Assembly (NCBI GenBank): GCA_038380435.1
Contig: JAWZYU010000013.1
Span: 64,622,446-64,686,445 of the forward strand
Origin: Ryuthela nishihirai
Lineage: Eukaryota; Arthropoda; Arachnida; Araneae; Heptathelidae
DNA: 64,000 nucleotides
Direction of reading: 5' to 3'
Shown: piece by piece, positions 48,603-59,970 of the stretch
How positions within the stretch are numbered: the stretch's first letter is position 1
Layout of the letters: each line of letters begins with the position of its first letter
Position numbers and translations under genes: made by a program
The notes under the pieces: generated by a model
Seen by the model: the letters and a program-made list of their open reading frames with translations, nothing else
What the model was told of the DNA's origin: nothing
Databases searched by the model: none

Positions 48603-50096
48603 TTTTCTACCACACAAAACATTAACTATCTGGTACAGCTCTCTGCTGTTGTGCTGTCTAACTGCTTCCTCAGCTTTGTCAGCAAGGCCATCAAGCCAAA
48701 GATTCTTATCAGTAGCTAACTGATCCTTTACACGTTTATTAAGTTCTTTGTAATGCTTTCTATTAGGACTAGTAGGGTACTGATTAAGGACATTCCTGCA
48801 GTTCCTTCTTTCTGAAATAAGCTCAAGTGCCTTATCACTTAAATAATTCTGCCTCCTCTGCTCCTTTTTCCCTAAAAGAGTACTGTTAGTTTCCAAAAAA
48901 GCCTGTTTAAAATGGCCCCATTCTTCCTCAACTTCAGTATTAAGCAAACCATGACTGTCATAATGACTAAGTAACCTATCATGGTAAGCTTTAGCTATAA
49001 CTGGGTCTTTCAGAGCTTCAGTATTAAAGGTAAATTTTTTAACCCTAGCACAACACTTTTTAAGTTTAAGTTGCAAGACACTTTTAACAAGGTAATGGTC
49101 AGATCCCATTTCAGCTCCCCTATATGCCCTGGTATTTCTAACAGAACTAGCCCATTTGCTGTTAATTAATATATAATCAATCATATTCTTATGCAGCCCA
49201 TCAGGTGAGACCCATGTGTATTTATGTATGTCGCGGTGTTTGTAATATGTGTTAGTTATTCTGAAACCATTTAGTTTACTTACCTGTAGGAGACGTTGCC
49301 CATTGCCATTGCAGCTACCAATACCAAAAGGGCCTATTACTCCTCCCCAAAGGTTAAAGTCGGTACCAACTTTGGCATTGAAGTCACCAAGAACAAGGGT
49401 AATATCTCCTTTCTTGACAGAATTCAAAATATCCTGAAGTTGTCTGTAAAACCTATCCTTCTCATCCTCATCAGAATCCTCAGTGGGGGCATAACAGCAG
49501 AAAACATTCAAGTCTTTAATGCTTGTTTAAAATTTTGCTGTAAGAAACCTTTCATTAATGCACTCATATCCTAGAAGAGCATCACTAGCATGTCTGCTGA
49601 GCAGCAGACCCATGCCTTGGTGATGCTTACCATCCTCCCTCCCTGTAAAGAGAAATTTAAAGTTATTTTTAAGTATCTCACCTTTACCTGTCCATCTGGT
49701 CTCTTGCAAGCCTAGAATATCTAGGTTATAGCGCTGGAATTCCTGCATGAGGACATCAAGAGAATAATCTCTATGTAATGTCCTCACGTTCCACGTTCCT
49801 GCAGAGAGAAAATGATTAGTAGGATTTTTAAAGAAATTAGGTTTATTGAGATTGGTAGGGCCAACAATATCAAACAGCCCCCTGATCGCAGGCATGGGGC
49901 AAAGACCTGTTCCTCCTCCGCTAAAGGCTGAAGTCACCGATGCTGGTAGGAACTTCAGGCACCACCTTTTCAAGTGGACTTTTTCAAGAACCATATGGCC
50001 TGCCTGAGACACATTACTCCAGTTTAGGCTTGACGATGCCCAACTAGCTAAGTAAGGTTCAGGTACCTGCGATGGCCTCTGATTAGGATTATCCAC
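48603..50096 (-). pseudogene. RTE ORF, endonuclease and linker part
   Basis: The frame is open upstream to about 50130 without an ATG. Near residue 100 it reads AGTWNVRTLHRDYSLDVLMQ, then NLDILGLQETRWTGKGE, whose Glu is catalytic in EEP endonucleases. After one in-frame TAA (49529-49527) it continues in the same frame with NVFCCYAPTEDSDEDEK, LVLGDFNAKVG (catalytic Asp and Asn) and GSDHYLV (catalytic Asp-His). The final part, with Lys- and Arg-rich helices, is the linker to the reverse transcriptase. It ends at a TGA whose downstream frame is the same. The endonuclease nicks target DNA to prime reverse transcription. Confidence 0.9.
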
Positions 50097-50220
50097 CAGC
50101 TGATATAAGGTATCCCATGCCTCTGTTCACTTAAGAGCTGGCAACCCAGAAGCAAACAGAAAACACAGCGGCAGACTCTCCCTCAACAGAGGCCCACCAG
50201 TGCAGCAAGTCCAGGATCCA

Positions 50221-50914
50221 TAATCAAGCTCGATTTTGTCAACTCTCCTTAATTTCACAAAAACAATCCCAATTTTCACAAATCGTCCGTATTTTACCAA
50301 GTGGATTCGAATTTTGCCAACTGCCCTAGATTTTGCCATCTCGCCACAATTTTACAGAAAAAAAATCACAATTTTACATTACACCCGATTTTTGCAAAGC
50401 TACTCTGAATTTTGCCAACTCTCCTAGATATTATGAAGTTGCCTTGATTTTTGCCAACACGCCATAATTTTACAGAAAAAAGATTGCAATTTTTACATCT
50501 CACCTGAATTTTGTCAACTCTCCACGATTTTGCCAAGTCACTTCGAATTTTGTCAACTCGCCATAATTTTACAGAAAAAAATCCAAAATTTCACATCTCA
50601 CTTGAATTTTGCCTACTCCCCATGATTTTGCCAAGTCACTCCGAATTTTGCCAACTGTCCCTAGATTTTGCCAACTCCCCAAAGATTTGCCAACTCGCCA
50701 TAATTTTACAGAAAAAATCCTAATTTTTACATCTCACCTGAATTTTGCCAACTCCACAAGATTTTACCAAGTCACTCTGAATTTTGCCAACTCACCTGCA
50801 TTTTACCAAGTGGCTTCGAATTTTGCCAACTGCTCTAAATTTTGCCGTCTCTCCATTTTTCAAACTGCCTTAGATTTGCCAAGTTGCCTCGATTGACAAC
50901 TCCCTTAATTTTCC

Positions 50915-50945
<31 letters not shown>

Positions 50946-51000
50946 AATTTTCATAACTCACCTAGATTTTACGAAGTTGCTTTGAATTTTGTCAACTCCG
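50221..51000. repeat. minisatellite, right block
   Basis: Units of about 20 bp such as GAATTTTGCCAACTCTCC and GATTTTGCCAAGTCACTCC. They are grouped into longer blocks with AATTTTACAGAAAAAATCC and TTTCACATCTCACCT, giving a higher-order period near 100-120 bp. It ends with a run of about 26 A at 50917-50942 and a few more units. The first 45 bases repeat the last 45 before the LINE (46860-46905). Confidence 0.8.
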
Positions 51001-51008
51001 AGTTACTT

Positions 51009-51043
51009 TGGGGGGGGGGGGGACCCCCATGGCTACACCCCTG
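51009..51043. repeat. G tract followed by a transposon-end-like motif
   Basis: About 13 G residues run into GGACCCCCATGGCTACACCC and CTG. Read on the minus strand this is CAGGGGTGTAGCCATGGGGG, like the CAGGGGCGTAGCCA termini of some DNA transposons. A partner end was not found. Confidence 0.3.
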
Positions 51044-51336
51044 TGCACATCCAATATTTATTGGCTTGATGTTAGATAACATTGGAAGTAGCTTGCCCAT
51101 TACTGCTGACAGGTTATATTTAGCCAGTTTATATTGCCTTGAAGGAACATTCTTTTTTGTTTGGCACTGCTAGAGGGGAATACCAGTTATTATCATCCGC
51201 TGCAAGATAGTTCAAGGGTAATCTGCAGTCATAAAGTGTTAACTCCTAGACACTATATTTTTGGTATCGTCAGAAGGCTCGCTTCATTCCCATTATAATA
51301 TACAGTTTAAATCAGTCTCTTACAATTGATAAGATA

Positions 51337-52483
51337 CACCGAAGAGCCAAAACATTATGAACACCTGCCTAAATGATGTTGGTCCTCCACGTGCTGCCTA
51401 AACACCTCTTATCTGGTGAGGCATGGATGCTACTAGATTTCAAAAGGTGTCTTGTGGTATGTACAAACATGTTACCAGCGGATCCTTTAACCCTTGTAAG
51501 TTATGTGATTGAGCCATCACAGATTGGATATGCTGTTCCAACATAAACCACAGATGCTCGATTGGATTGATGTCTGGGAATTTGGAGGCCAGGGCAATAC
51601 CTGGATGTCTTCCTAGGTCCTGCTGAAAGAAGGCACTACTAGAGTGGAATACCATTGCCATGAAAGGATGTACCTGGTCTGCAATGATGTTTAGGTAAGT
51701 GGCAGAAGTCATAGTTTCCTGCACATGAATGACTGGACCCAGGGTTTCCTAGCAGAACATTGCATTACACTTCCTCTACTGGCTTGTTTTCATCCCACGG
51801 TGCATCCTGATGCCAACACTTTCCGGTAAATATCCCACATGTACCCAGCCATTTCATGGTGCAACAGGAAATGAGATTCATCAAACCAGATGACCTTCTT
51901 CCAATCATTCAAAGTCCAGTTTCAATGTTCACCTACCCATTGTAGGTGCTTTCAATGGTGAACCGAAGTTGGCATGGGCACTCGGAGCAGCCTGTGGCTA
52001 TGCAGCACCTTTTTCAGCAGGGTTCAATGTTCTACGTGTTGTGATACATTACTCCTGTCAACCGCATTCAAATTACAGGCAAGTTGCACCACAGTATCCC
52101 TTCTGTTGGCTCGTACCATATGGGATAGTATGACTTCACCACCTTGAGCATCGATGAGCCATGGTTGGTCTACACCTTGCTGGTGGTTCGTGGTTTTTCC
52201 CTCCTTGAACCACTTTTCAAAGGTACTAACTATGGCTGACCGTGAGCACCCTACAAGCCAAATGCTCTGACCCAGTTATATGGCCATTACAATTTGGCCT
52301 TTATCAAACTCACTTAAGTCTGGTGCATTTCTCATCTGAAGAACAAGAATAACACTGATTAACAGAACTCATTATCATGTGTTATTTATACTGTTTCATA
52401 ACCTTCACACACATCATCGTTTACCTGCAGTTGCTTCGATTTGCATAAAGACGCACTGGTCATAATGTTTTGGATATTCGGTG
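51337..52483 (-). mobile_element. Tc1-type transposon, complete ends, dead transposase
   Basis: 1147 bp with TA on both sides (51335-51336 and 52484-52485). The inverted ends are CACCGAAGAGCCAAAACATT and CACCGAATATCCAAAACATT, and pairing continues through ATGA. The minus-strand transposase starts near 52340 with a SEFDKGQIV-like segment. It keeps the first catalytic Asp in WFDESHFLLHH (about 51880), the second in AFFQQDLG and the Glu in FPDINPIEHLW. The distance between the last two is only 19 residues instead of about 34, so an internal deletion removed part of the core. Stops are also present. Confidence 0.88.
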
Positions 52484-52489
52484 TATATC

Positions 52490-54379
52490 TTGCTGAATAA
52501 TAATATCATCACTATCTGCTGTCTATGATGCTAACTGACACTGTATGAATCTTGTAGTCGGATGGCAAAGGTAAATTTCCCAACTGAACTTTTATATCAA
52601 CATTGAAAATGAATATATATCATTTAAAGAACAAATTCATAAATAATTACATTTCAATTTAAAAGTTAAAAAAGTTTAAAAAATGAAGCTTTGAGATATT
52701 GTCTTCTTGGAGGGACTTCTGTTTGAAACCTCAACTCATCATAACAAGGTAATATATCCCAATGTATATACAGTGATAACTGTTGAAATTATTTAACTAT
52801 TAAACTTATACACTGTGAATATTACTCATTTCTTATAAAATAATTTGTTTTTAATATATAAATTAGTGTGAAAGCTTACAGTGGCTTCTTTGAAAAAGTT
52901 TTGTAGTTCCATGGAGGGGGAGGGGGGGGGCAAGGCTCACAGTTCGATGAGAAATATTGCCATAGATGATCATATCAATAGGCGAAACTGGTATGAGAGC
53001 CCTTTCTTCCCCTTCAAGAAGACAGAATATCTCAAAGAACATTTTGGCTTTGGAATTTAAAACCTTTTAGCAAAGAAAAATCAGCAAATGTTTGTCATTT
53101 TCTCCAAAAACTATAAAGTGCAGCATTAACAAAGCTAGTTATTATTTTAAGGAGGGATTCCAACATTTGTCTGCTTGGCCAATTCATCCGAGCAATATTT
53201 TGCTTCTATGATACTAGTACCTGACTTTTTGTCCCAATATTCTATAATATTTTGCTTCAACATTCATATTTTAAAACTTTTGATCCAATTGATAATTTGT
53301 TATAAAATTTAATAACTTATATTGTTCAACTAGAGGAGCCTTACAAAAAAAAAAAAACTACTATATATAAAATTGTTATACAATCTGGATATAATAAAGA
53401 GTACTTAAGAAAACTTCAAAGAAAATCAAAATTCAAGCATTTAAATGACTTTCCACACTCCTCTCCCCCCAACCCAACTTCAACAACAAGATCCTGCTAA
53501 ATTTACCATCTTATTATCCTATCATTTAGGGGCAACCAGTACATTTAAAACTACATTAAATAAATTTAATTTAAAAGTGCCAATTTCTATTAATAGCAGC
53601 ATAAAAATTTAGTTACCAATAACAAAGATAGAGCATCACCTAGGGCATTTATCCAATTGAAATTACTGACAATAAATTATCAGATAACAATTACTATGCA
53701 GAAAGGACATTGGCAAATGATCTAATAGTTAGGGGAACATGAAAATGATTAAAATTGGCAATACAGCTCTCACATGAGCAATAACAAAAAATAATTTGCC
53801 CATAACACAATTGCAATATAAAACATTAGCCTCTCCTCTACAAAATATCAACTGAATTACCTTGAAAACATGATTATTTAAAACAATCTAATTTATGCAA
53901 CACAGATATCTCATCCCTACCATCCATATAGAATCTTCTTCTACATCACATTGAACTTAATTGTTCGATCACCAATAGAGGGCTTTTCATACATAACCAC
54001 CTCATACATCTGTAACTTTGGTTGACTGAAAAAGCCATCAATGCATGGAGAAACACACGTTGCAGGAGTCATTAGTATTTTAATCAAATTTTACCTAGTT
54101 TAAATATTTTCCTTTAACCCTGATGCTCTCCCAATATATTTATTTGTATGCCAAAGCCTTTTGGGAAACCATGGTAGTATTTAGCCATAGGGCAAGAGAG
54201 TTACACTTGTAATACTTCAAAAGCAATGCACAATTGATAATTTCATTTAACACCTTATAATTTCATTTAACAACAAAGTTTGACTGGTAATTCGACATCA
54301 ACAAGATCTTCAAATTGTGGCACAATAAACTATAACCCCCTCAGCAACCGTCTTCTAAGAAGGATTTTGTCACTGTAAT
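52490..54379. other. intron DNA with no recognised element
   Basis: AT-rich, with a G tract at about 52917-52930 and short homopolymers. Nothing is supported. Confidence 0.4.
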
Positions 54380-55430
54380 GGTCAGATGATGCAAGTCTGT
54401 TCCTCCCCCACCCAAAGGTCGAAGGGCCCTCAGACCAGATGTGAGGGTACTCAAGGGCATCAATCATTCACTGACAGACACCGGGATCAGCATACGGTCC
54501 ACTATTGGCCCTGTCACATGGAAAAGACTCATGTGACCACCCTGAGACAAGGAGCAAAGAAAAGACTTAATTCTTGTATCCTTGTGCTTGAGAGTGTGCT
54601 GCAGGTTGGAGGTCAGGCTCTGACCAGGATAAGAAATTTGGCTTGGGAGATATTTCAGCTAAGGTTTTTGTGTGTGGCTCAGCGAGGTAGCAAGCTGTGG
54701 TTTACTTTCAAGTGCAAAGTCTTAATGAAAGGTCGATCTTATACTAGTGTTAATAAATGTGTTGTATATATCATACAATTTGTTGACAATTTATGCGACG
54801 ACCCAGCTCACCAAATTTCCTGACAAGCTGTAGTAGAACATATTAGGTAACCTTTAGAATCAAATTCTCGGAAGCCATTCCATTTCAACAATATATCTGA
54901 TTCCCTACAAAAACACCTCTTATAGTTGATGTCAGTAAAGTGGGGTCCCTGAGCTAGGTACAGTAAAGGGTGGTGTATTGTGTTCAGTGTGTGTGTGTGT
55001 ATCTCTGCAGAGCTAATCATCAGTGCAGAACTTTGATTAATAGTAAGACTAGGTTTAAGTCTGATTTCTTGTGATTTGCAGACTTTGTACTGGGGAATCG
55101 CGGGACAGTGAGTGATATGTTCACAACATCACATACATTATCGAACACAAACAGTACATTGAGCAAGAGGGAAAAGCAGATAAGGGGATGTAAGTGACTC
55201 TTGGCAGTGTAGTAGCCTGGCAGAGTGTGAGAACATGCTCGAATCCTGGGTACATGCCATGGTGCAGGAAGAATTAGCTTTCTTGATACATATGCATAAT
55301 ATCTTAATGGATGAACAGAGAGGGTACACTGTGGAAGCAGACAAATTGCGTGAATCATTTCAAAGAGAAAGGGAGGAAGCCCTAAAGTAATCGGTTGCTG
55401 AATGTGATGCATTTGAGAGCACAAGGTTAT
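54380..55430 (+). mobile_element. possible LTR-retrotransposon remnant
   Basis: This kilobase is less AT-rich than its surroundings and has more CG. 54386-54823 is open for 145 codons without a known domain. It contains GTGTTAATAAATGTGTTGTA, which resembles the poly(A) region of an LTR, then GACAATTTATGCGACGACCC. From 55235 a frame reads MLESWVHAMVQEELAFLIHM and KLRESFQREREEALK, gag-like and helical but not diagnostic. I find no second LTR, protease or RT, so the call is weak. Confidence 0.25.
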
Positions 55431-57565
55431 AGTTGTTTTAATGAGTATATATTTATATTTGTTATGAAGGGCTGAATTACAGTTTTTTTTTGGGGGGGGG
55501 GTTACTCACTAAAACCTCATTTATTTACCTTTAATAACTCTTCCGATTAAGCAACAAATCTCATCTTTACTTGCCCTAGGAATAAAAAGTGAGGTTTTCC
55601 ACATTATGCAAGCTTAATGTTGTGTAACTTATAAAACTAAGCAAGTTCATGCATCAATATTTAACTAAAGTCAGTGCTAGTATGTTGGTTGAAAGTCCTG
55701 ACAAATTGGAAATCATTCACAAAAGTTACATAAAATTTCATCTGCTAAATTATGTTTAAATTTAAAGGATGAAATAAAATTTGATACATTATATGTTTAA
55801 ATAAAAACAAGAACAATGTTGATGACAGAAATGATTAATATGCATGATTAAAGTTTATTTATAAATAAATCTTTAGCAATTTCAACATTTTATCAAATTT
55901 GTGAACTGCTGTTTACAGCACTTGTTCTTCACAAATTAAATCAGAAGCTCGTGTGCTGCCAATGCAAAAGCTGTGAGCTAAAGAAGGTACTTCCCTATAC
56001 AAAGGATAAAGATAATCTAGAGGATTATCAGCCTTGTCCTGGTTTCTCATACAGCATACAAACACATACACAGAGACATACCACTCCTTCCGCTCTGCAC
56101 TGACAAACTGCCTGGGTGAAAATGGTCAAATGGGGGAGTCCAGGCCTACTTGACTTTGGGAACCCTTGTTCCTAATTTACTTGTCTTTCAATGCTCTTTA
56201 TGAAGCAAAGCTGCTCCTTCCTTTTTAGGTGGGGTGGAGTGAGAGTGGGGTGGCTCTATTTCCTTGGCTTTCAGGGCTGAAGGTGCCATAAATGTCTCTG
56301 ATGCACAAACTGCACTACCATAAATGGTCAGCAGTGTGTGCAATGGTCAGCTTCCTTCTGAACTGCCAAAGAGATGTGTGTTCCAATAGCACTAATTCAC
56401 TAAAGGGTGAATATAGCTGCTTAGAATCCCCAAATGAACATATTCCATCTGTCTGGTGGTTTTCGATATGGGCTTATAATTCATGTTTCGAGATGCCCTT
56501 TATGTTGTTGCTAAGAGCTGAACAGGATGCTTATGGTTATCTCATTCTGGGCGATCCTTGTAGCCAGGCCATAGACTAACCACTTTTCTGCTGAAAATAG
56601 GTTGGCTGTATTGTGCTTTATGTCATATGGTGGTGTTTTTTTTTTTGCTGTTGGTGGATGACTCAACTCCTAGTAACAAACAAGGGTGGGGGCTAAAAAT
56701 ATTGGTGATGCAAATCTGAATACAACACTTACATAAAAACAGCATTCACTATCTGGAAAATTGGGATAAGCAATTTTTTTTAAATATTATTTTAAAGAAA
56801 TAAAATATTTTAGTCTTATAGAAACAGATATTTAAGTGATCGTGCCATTCTCTCCAAATCATAGGTATTGTGAGAGACATAGATGAGAGATCCTTTAATC
56901 CACTGTCACAAACGATTTGCACCAAAAAACAAAACAAATATGAGGTGCCCACTGTTTATTTTGATCACCTATACTGTAATCAAAATAAAACTGATAAGCA
57001 TTTTAATTAGAAGAGTAAAGCACTTTCTCTGATGTTGCAGAGTAAATTCGCTATAAATGTAACACATATTATCAGCATCATTTACATATTTATGGGACAT
57101 ATTTTGAGATGTTACTTGTCAACTTATTAATTAATTACTACTTTTAAACTAAGATAAAAATCAAAAGTAACTTTAATAATGTGCAGTACTGATAATATCC
57201 AAAATAACACAAAGATAATAGAAACACATGCAACAAAAGAACAAATATTAGGTTGCAAAAATGACTTCCTTTGTCACATGATGCTATTTTGCCAATTGAC
57301 AAATATCTAATACACTGCTGCCAACATAAAAAACAAATAAAGTTTATTTTATTTCCTAAATAACTTAATTTGGTTAAACTAGTTACCCAACCATGTTTAA
57401 TTACAACTTGCAGTTTCTCAATAAAATTGAAACAAAAATTTTTAAAATCTATGCATGAAAGGAAAACAAATTCAAAAACAGATTTAGCATTAAAAAAATA
57501 TAAGCCACATATTTTTGTTTAAGAACAAAAATCTTGTTTTTCAATGTTAGTAAGTCATTTTATAC
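55431..57565. other. intron DNA with no recognised element
   Basis: AT-rich apart from about 56000-56560, where a short plus-strand frame (56292-56579) shows no family motif. G tract at 55491-55500. Confidence 0.4.
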
Positions 57566-57799
57566 CTGATTCTGGAAGAGAGTTGAAATCTCCACAAAGA
57601 ACTAATGGAATGTCATTTGCCTCAGGCTTTGGGCATCGAGGCTGGAATATCATAATTGCATCATCTACAATAGACCTCAGCTCTTGCATTAACATCATAG
57701 TTTGGATAAGTTTCACATCACAAAACTCAGGATCCCAATGAATATGTGCTGTACACACTAAGAGTGGCTGATGAACTTGTGATGGTTCTGGTAATAAAC
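57566..57799 (-). CDS. CNOT6: CNOT6/CCR4 deadenylase, internal coding exon (EEP domain)
   Basis: This exon encodes 77 full codons of a CCR4-NOT catalytic subunit, the poly(A)-specific 3' exonuclease that shortens mRNA tails in the cytoplasm. The translation holds the family hallmarks HIHWDPEFCDVKLIQTMM and IPLVLCGDFNSLPES. The Asp and Asn of GDFNS correspond to two catalytic, metal-binding residues of the EEP fold (D410 and N412 in human CNOT6L numbering, from family knowledge). Splice signals on the minus strand are clear: a pyrimidine-rich acceptor ending in AG at 57801-57800 and a GTATAA donor from 57565. The exon opens with two bases that complete a codon and ends with one base (phase 1), which joins the exon at 43357 to give Gly. 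The catalytic Glu and the leucine-rich repeats expected upstream were not found between 57800 and 64000. CNOT6 and CNOT6L cannot be told apart here, since invertebrates usually carry a single gene called twin or Ccr4. Confidence 0.93.
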
Positions 57800-57993
57800 C
57801 TATGAACCAAACAATAAAAGTATTATTTAAAAAATAAGGTATTAAAGTGCATAAATAGAGAAAAACAATCTGGACAAAATATTTTTTCAGATAAATTCTC
57901 TATTTTTTACTATCTTTATTTTATAATTTGAGATTTATGAAAATTTTCTTGTGGCTTTGAAATAGTTGTAACATCATCAGAGACATTATTATA

Positions 57994-59169
57994 CACTGAA
58001 GTGCCATTGAATTAGGGATAGAAGACATTATCAAAATTCAGCACCGCAAGTCCAGCATTTGCGCACATACATGGCTGAAACTCTGGTCATATATAGCTGT
58101 CAGCTTTGGCTTCCCCAAGCATTTGTTGTGAGAAGTGTAATGTAAAACACGTGGGATTTAAATGCATTTGATAGAGGGCAGAACCTAGGTGCTCGATGGA
58201 TGGGACACTCAATCTCCAAAAATGTCAACAAACTTGAATTTTCTTGTTCAACACAGTTTCAAGAGTGTTCCGGGAATATGAAAATTCCAGAAAAAAACAA
58301 GCACCCAGACAAACTGCAAAGGATAACCAGCCTTGAATGATTGTAGGCTTTGCCATCTGACTCACATCGTACAGACTGATAGGGGCCAGACATTATCTGA
58401 AACCACCTTCCATCTGAACGTGGGTTTCAGCCAGGAAGTAAGTGCATGGACCGTGCAACACTCACTTCATCGTCTCGACTTCGGGAATCGCTGACCTATG
58501 AGAGTCCCACTTCTAACGGCACAACACCACTTGCCTGGGCTAAAGAACATTTAAACTGGAGCATCGAAAATTGGCAATGGATAGCCTGGAGTGATGAATT
58601 CCAATTTAAACTTCATCATGCTGATGGGAGACTGAGGGTATGGTGCCAACCCCATGAAACCATGGATCCTGCATGTCAGGTCGCAACAGTACAAGCTCGT
58701 GGTGGCTCAATGATGGCCTGGGGTGTCTTCAGTTGGACATCTGTGGGACCTTTGGTATGTGTACCGATGACTCTCAATGCATCCTGGTACATAGAACTCA
58801 TGGATGACTATTTACACCCATTTATGGCCATAATGCATCCCAATGGAGATGGTGTCTACCACCAAGATAATTGTTCATCTCACAGTCGAGGTTGGCTACT
58901 GCGTGGTTGGAGGAGCATTCTGCTGACTTTTACATAATGAATTGGCCACCTAGAAGCCCAGATTTAAATTCCATTGAAAATCTTTGGGATACCATTGAGC
59001 AGTGTTGGGCCAGCATTCCATTAGCAACGACCTTTAGAGAATTGTGGACAGTTCTGGAGGATGCATGGGTTGCCAGTACCTTGCCTCATTATGTGGTGGC
59101 CGTTATAAGGGACGGAAGGGGTCCAACATATTACTAGGTTGCTATCCCTAATTCAATAGCATTTTAGTG
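57994..59169 (+). mobile_element. Tc1-type transposon with paired ends
   Basis: 1176 bp, TA at 57992-57993 and 59170-59171. The ends CACTGAAGTGCCATTGAATT and CACTAAAATGCTATTGAATT are inverted repeats that continue through AGGGATAG. The transposase N-terminus (58200-58440) is broken. From 58446 an open frame carries WAKEHLNWSIENWQWIAWSD with the first catalytic Asp, VYHQDNCSSHSR with the second and, after a frameshift near 58890, RSPDLNSIENLWDTIEQ with the Glu. Spacing from the second Asp to the Glu is about 35 residues, near the DD34E of Tc1. The frame ends at 59135. Inactive, but the best-preserved Tc1 here. Confidence 0.9.
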
Positions 59170-59638
59170 TATGGCAAATAGATAAGAGTTCGATACATTT
59201 TTTAAAAAGTGTTATACAAAAATAGCAAGGCTTATGATAACAACAAAACACATTATATCATGTTGGACACATTTTTCACAAATGAATCTTTGCAAATTAA
59301 AAATACAGGTGACATGAAAATTTAACACAATAATTTAATTGTAAAGGTTTAAATTTTCAGTAGAAAAGGAGAGAGAGAGAGAGAAAATGAATTTGAAGGA
59401 TGAATATATAAAAAACCAAATTCAATGCCATATATAATATTTAATGAATGATAAAGTTGCAATGTATTCATCTATTGAGCTTTAACGAAAGGGGGAACGG
59501 GAAATGCCAGAGTGTTGAACTGGAGCCTTTTAGCGCAGCAGTGCATTAATAGCCCCCTGTTATTGCATTATCATTGGTCCTGCAGTTTTATGGTTTTATT
59601 GTCTGGGGGAGCAGTTTTTGCACAGCATAAGATAACTT
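59170..59638. other. AT-rich DNA, short GA repeat
   Basis: A GAGA microsatellite lies at 59369-59385. The stretch 59480-59638 is less AT-rich and leads into the palindrome, and could be part of the same unknown element. Confidence 0.35.
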
Positions 59639-59756
59639 CCACTAATAAATCAGTCATCTAATTTTAAATCACCTAATTTTAGAGGAAAAATTGTCTAGAC
59701 AATTTTTCCTCTAAAATTAGAATCGATGTCAACGTGCTGATTTATTTTATTAGTGG
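59639..59756. repeat. composite palindrome with a perfect 48-bp core
   Basis: 59673-59720 is a perfect palindrome centred on CTAG (each arm begins CTAATTTTAGAGGAAAAATT). Outer arms CCACTAATAAATCAG (59639-59653) and CTGATTTATTTTATTAGTGG (59737-59756) are also inverted, with a 5-base interruption. The motif CACAGCATAAGATA stands just before it and again in the tandem array after it. Confidence 0.85.
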
Positions 59757-59788
59757 AGATTGAACAGTCGAGTTTAACTCATTATTTA

Positions 59789-59970
59789 TCATAAGATAAC
59801 TTACACATCATAAGATAGACTTAGCACAGCATAAGATAGACTTAACTTAGCACAGCATAAGATAGACTTAACTTAGCACAGCATAAGATAGACTTAACTT
59901 AGCACAGCATAAGACAGACTTAACTTAGCACAGCATAAGACAGACTTAACTTAGCACAGCATAAGATAGA
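59789..59970 (+). repeat. 26-bp tandem repeat, about six units
   Basis: The unit AGCACAGCATAAGATAGACTTAACTT recurs with few changes (T to C in GACAGAC in two units). The first units are shorter. The array lies 30 bases from the palindrome at 59639-59756. Confidence 0.9.

Larger units (their letters stand above)
46906..50220 (-). mobile_element. RTE-type LINE, nearly full length
   Basis: A 3.3-kb non-LTR retrotransposon encoding an EEP endonuclease followed by a reverse transcriptase in one ORF. Its 3' end is a GATGAT microsatellite (plus strand CATCATCATCATCATCATCC from 46905), as usual in the RTE clade. The ORF is interrupted by in-frame stops at 49529-49527 (TAA) and 48602-48600 (TGA), a small deletion with frameshift near 48017, and a TGA near 47966. 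Outside these it reads cleanly, so this is one of the younger insertions. It lies within the minisatellite 46490-51000. Copies or fragments occur at 11257, 34190, 44965, 62744 and 63940. Confidence 0.93.
43358..57565 (-). other. intron of the CNOT6-like gene (about 14.2 kb)
   Basis: A phase-1 intron between the exons at 57566 and 43357. It contains SINE A, a piggyBac-like element, the RTE LINE within a minisatellite, a Tc1 element and a possible LTR remnant. Nothing recognisable lies in 43370-44120, 52490-54380 or 55430-57560 beyond AT-rich sequence and short homopolymers. Confidence 0.88.

Noticed and set aside
50511..50896. Repetitive open frames with repeated FAKSLRILP-like peptides
   Set aside because: They arise from the minisatellite, whose unit lacks stops in that frame. 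There is no start context or family match.
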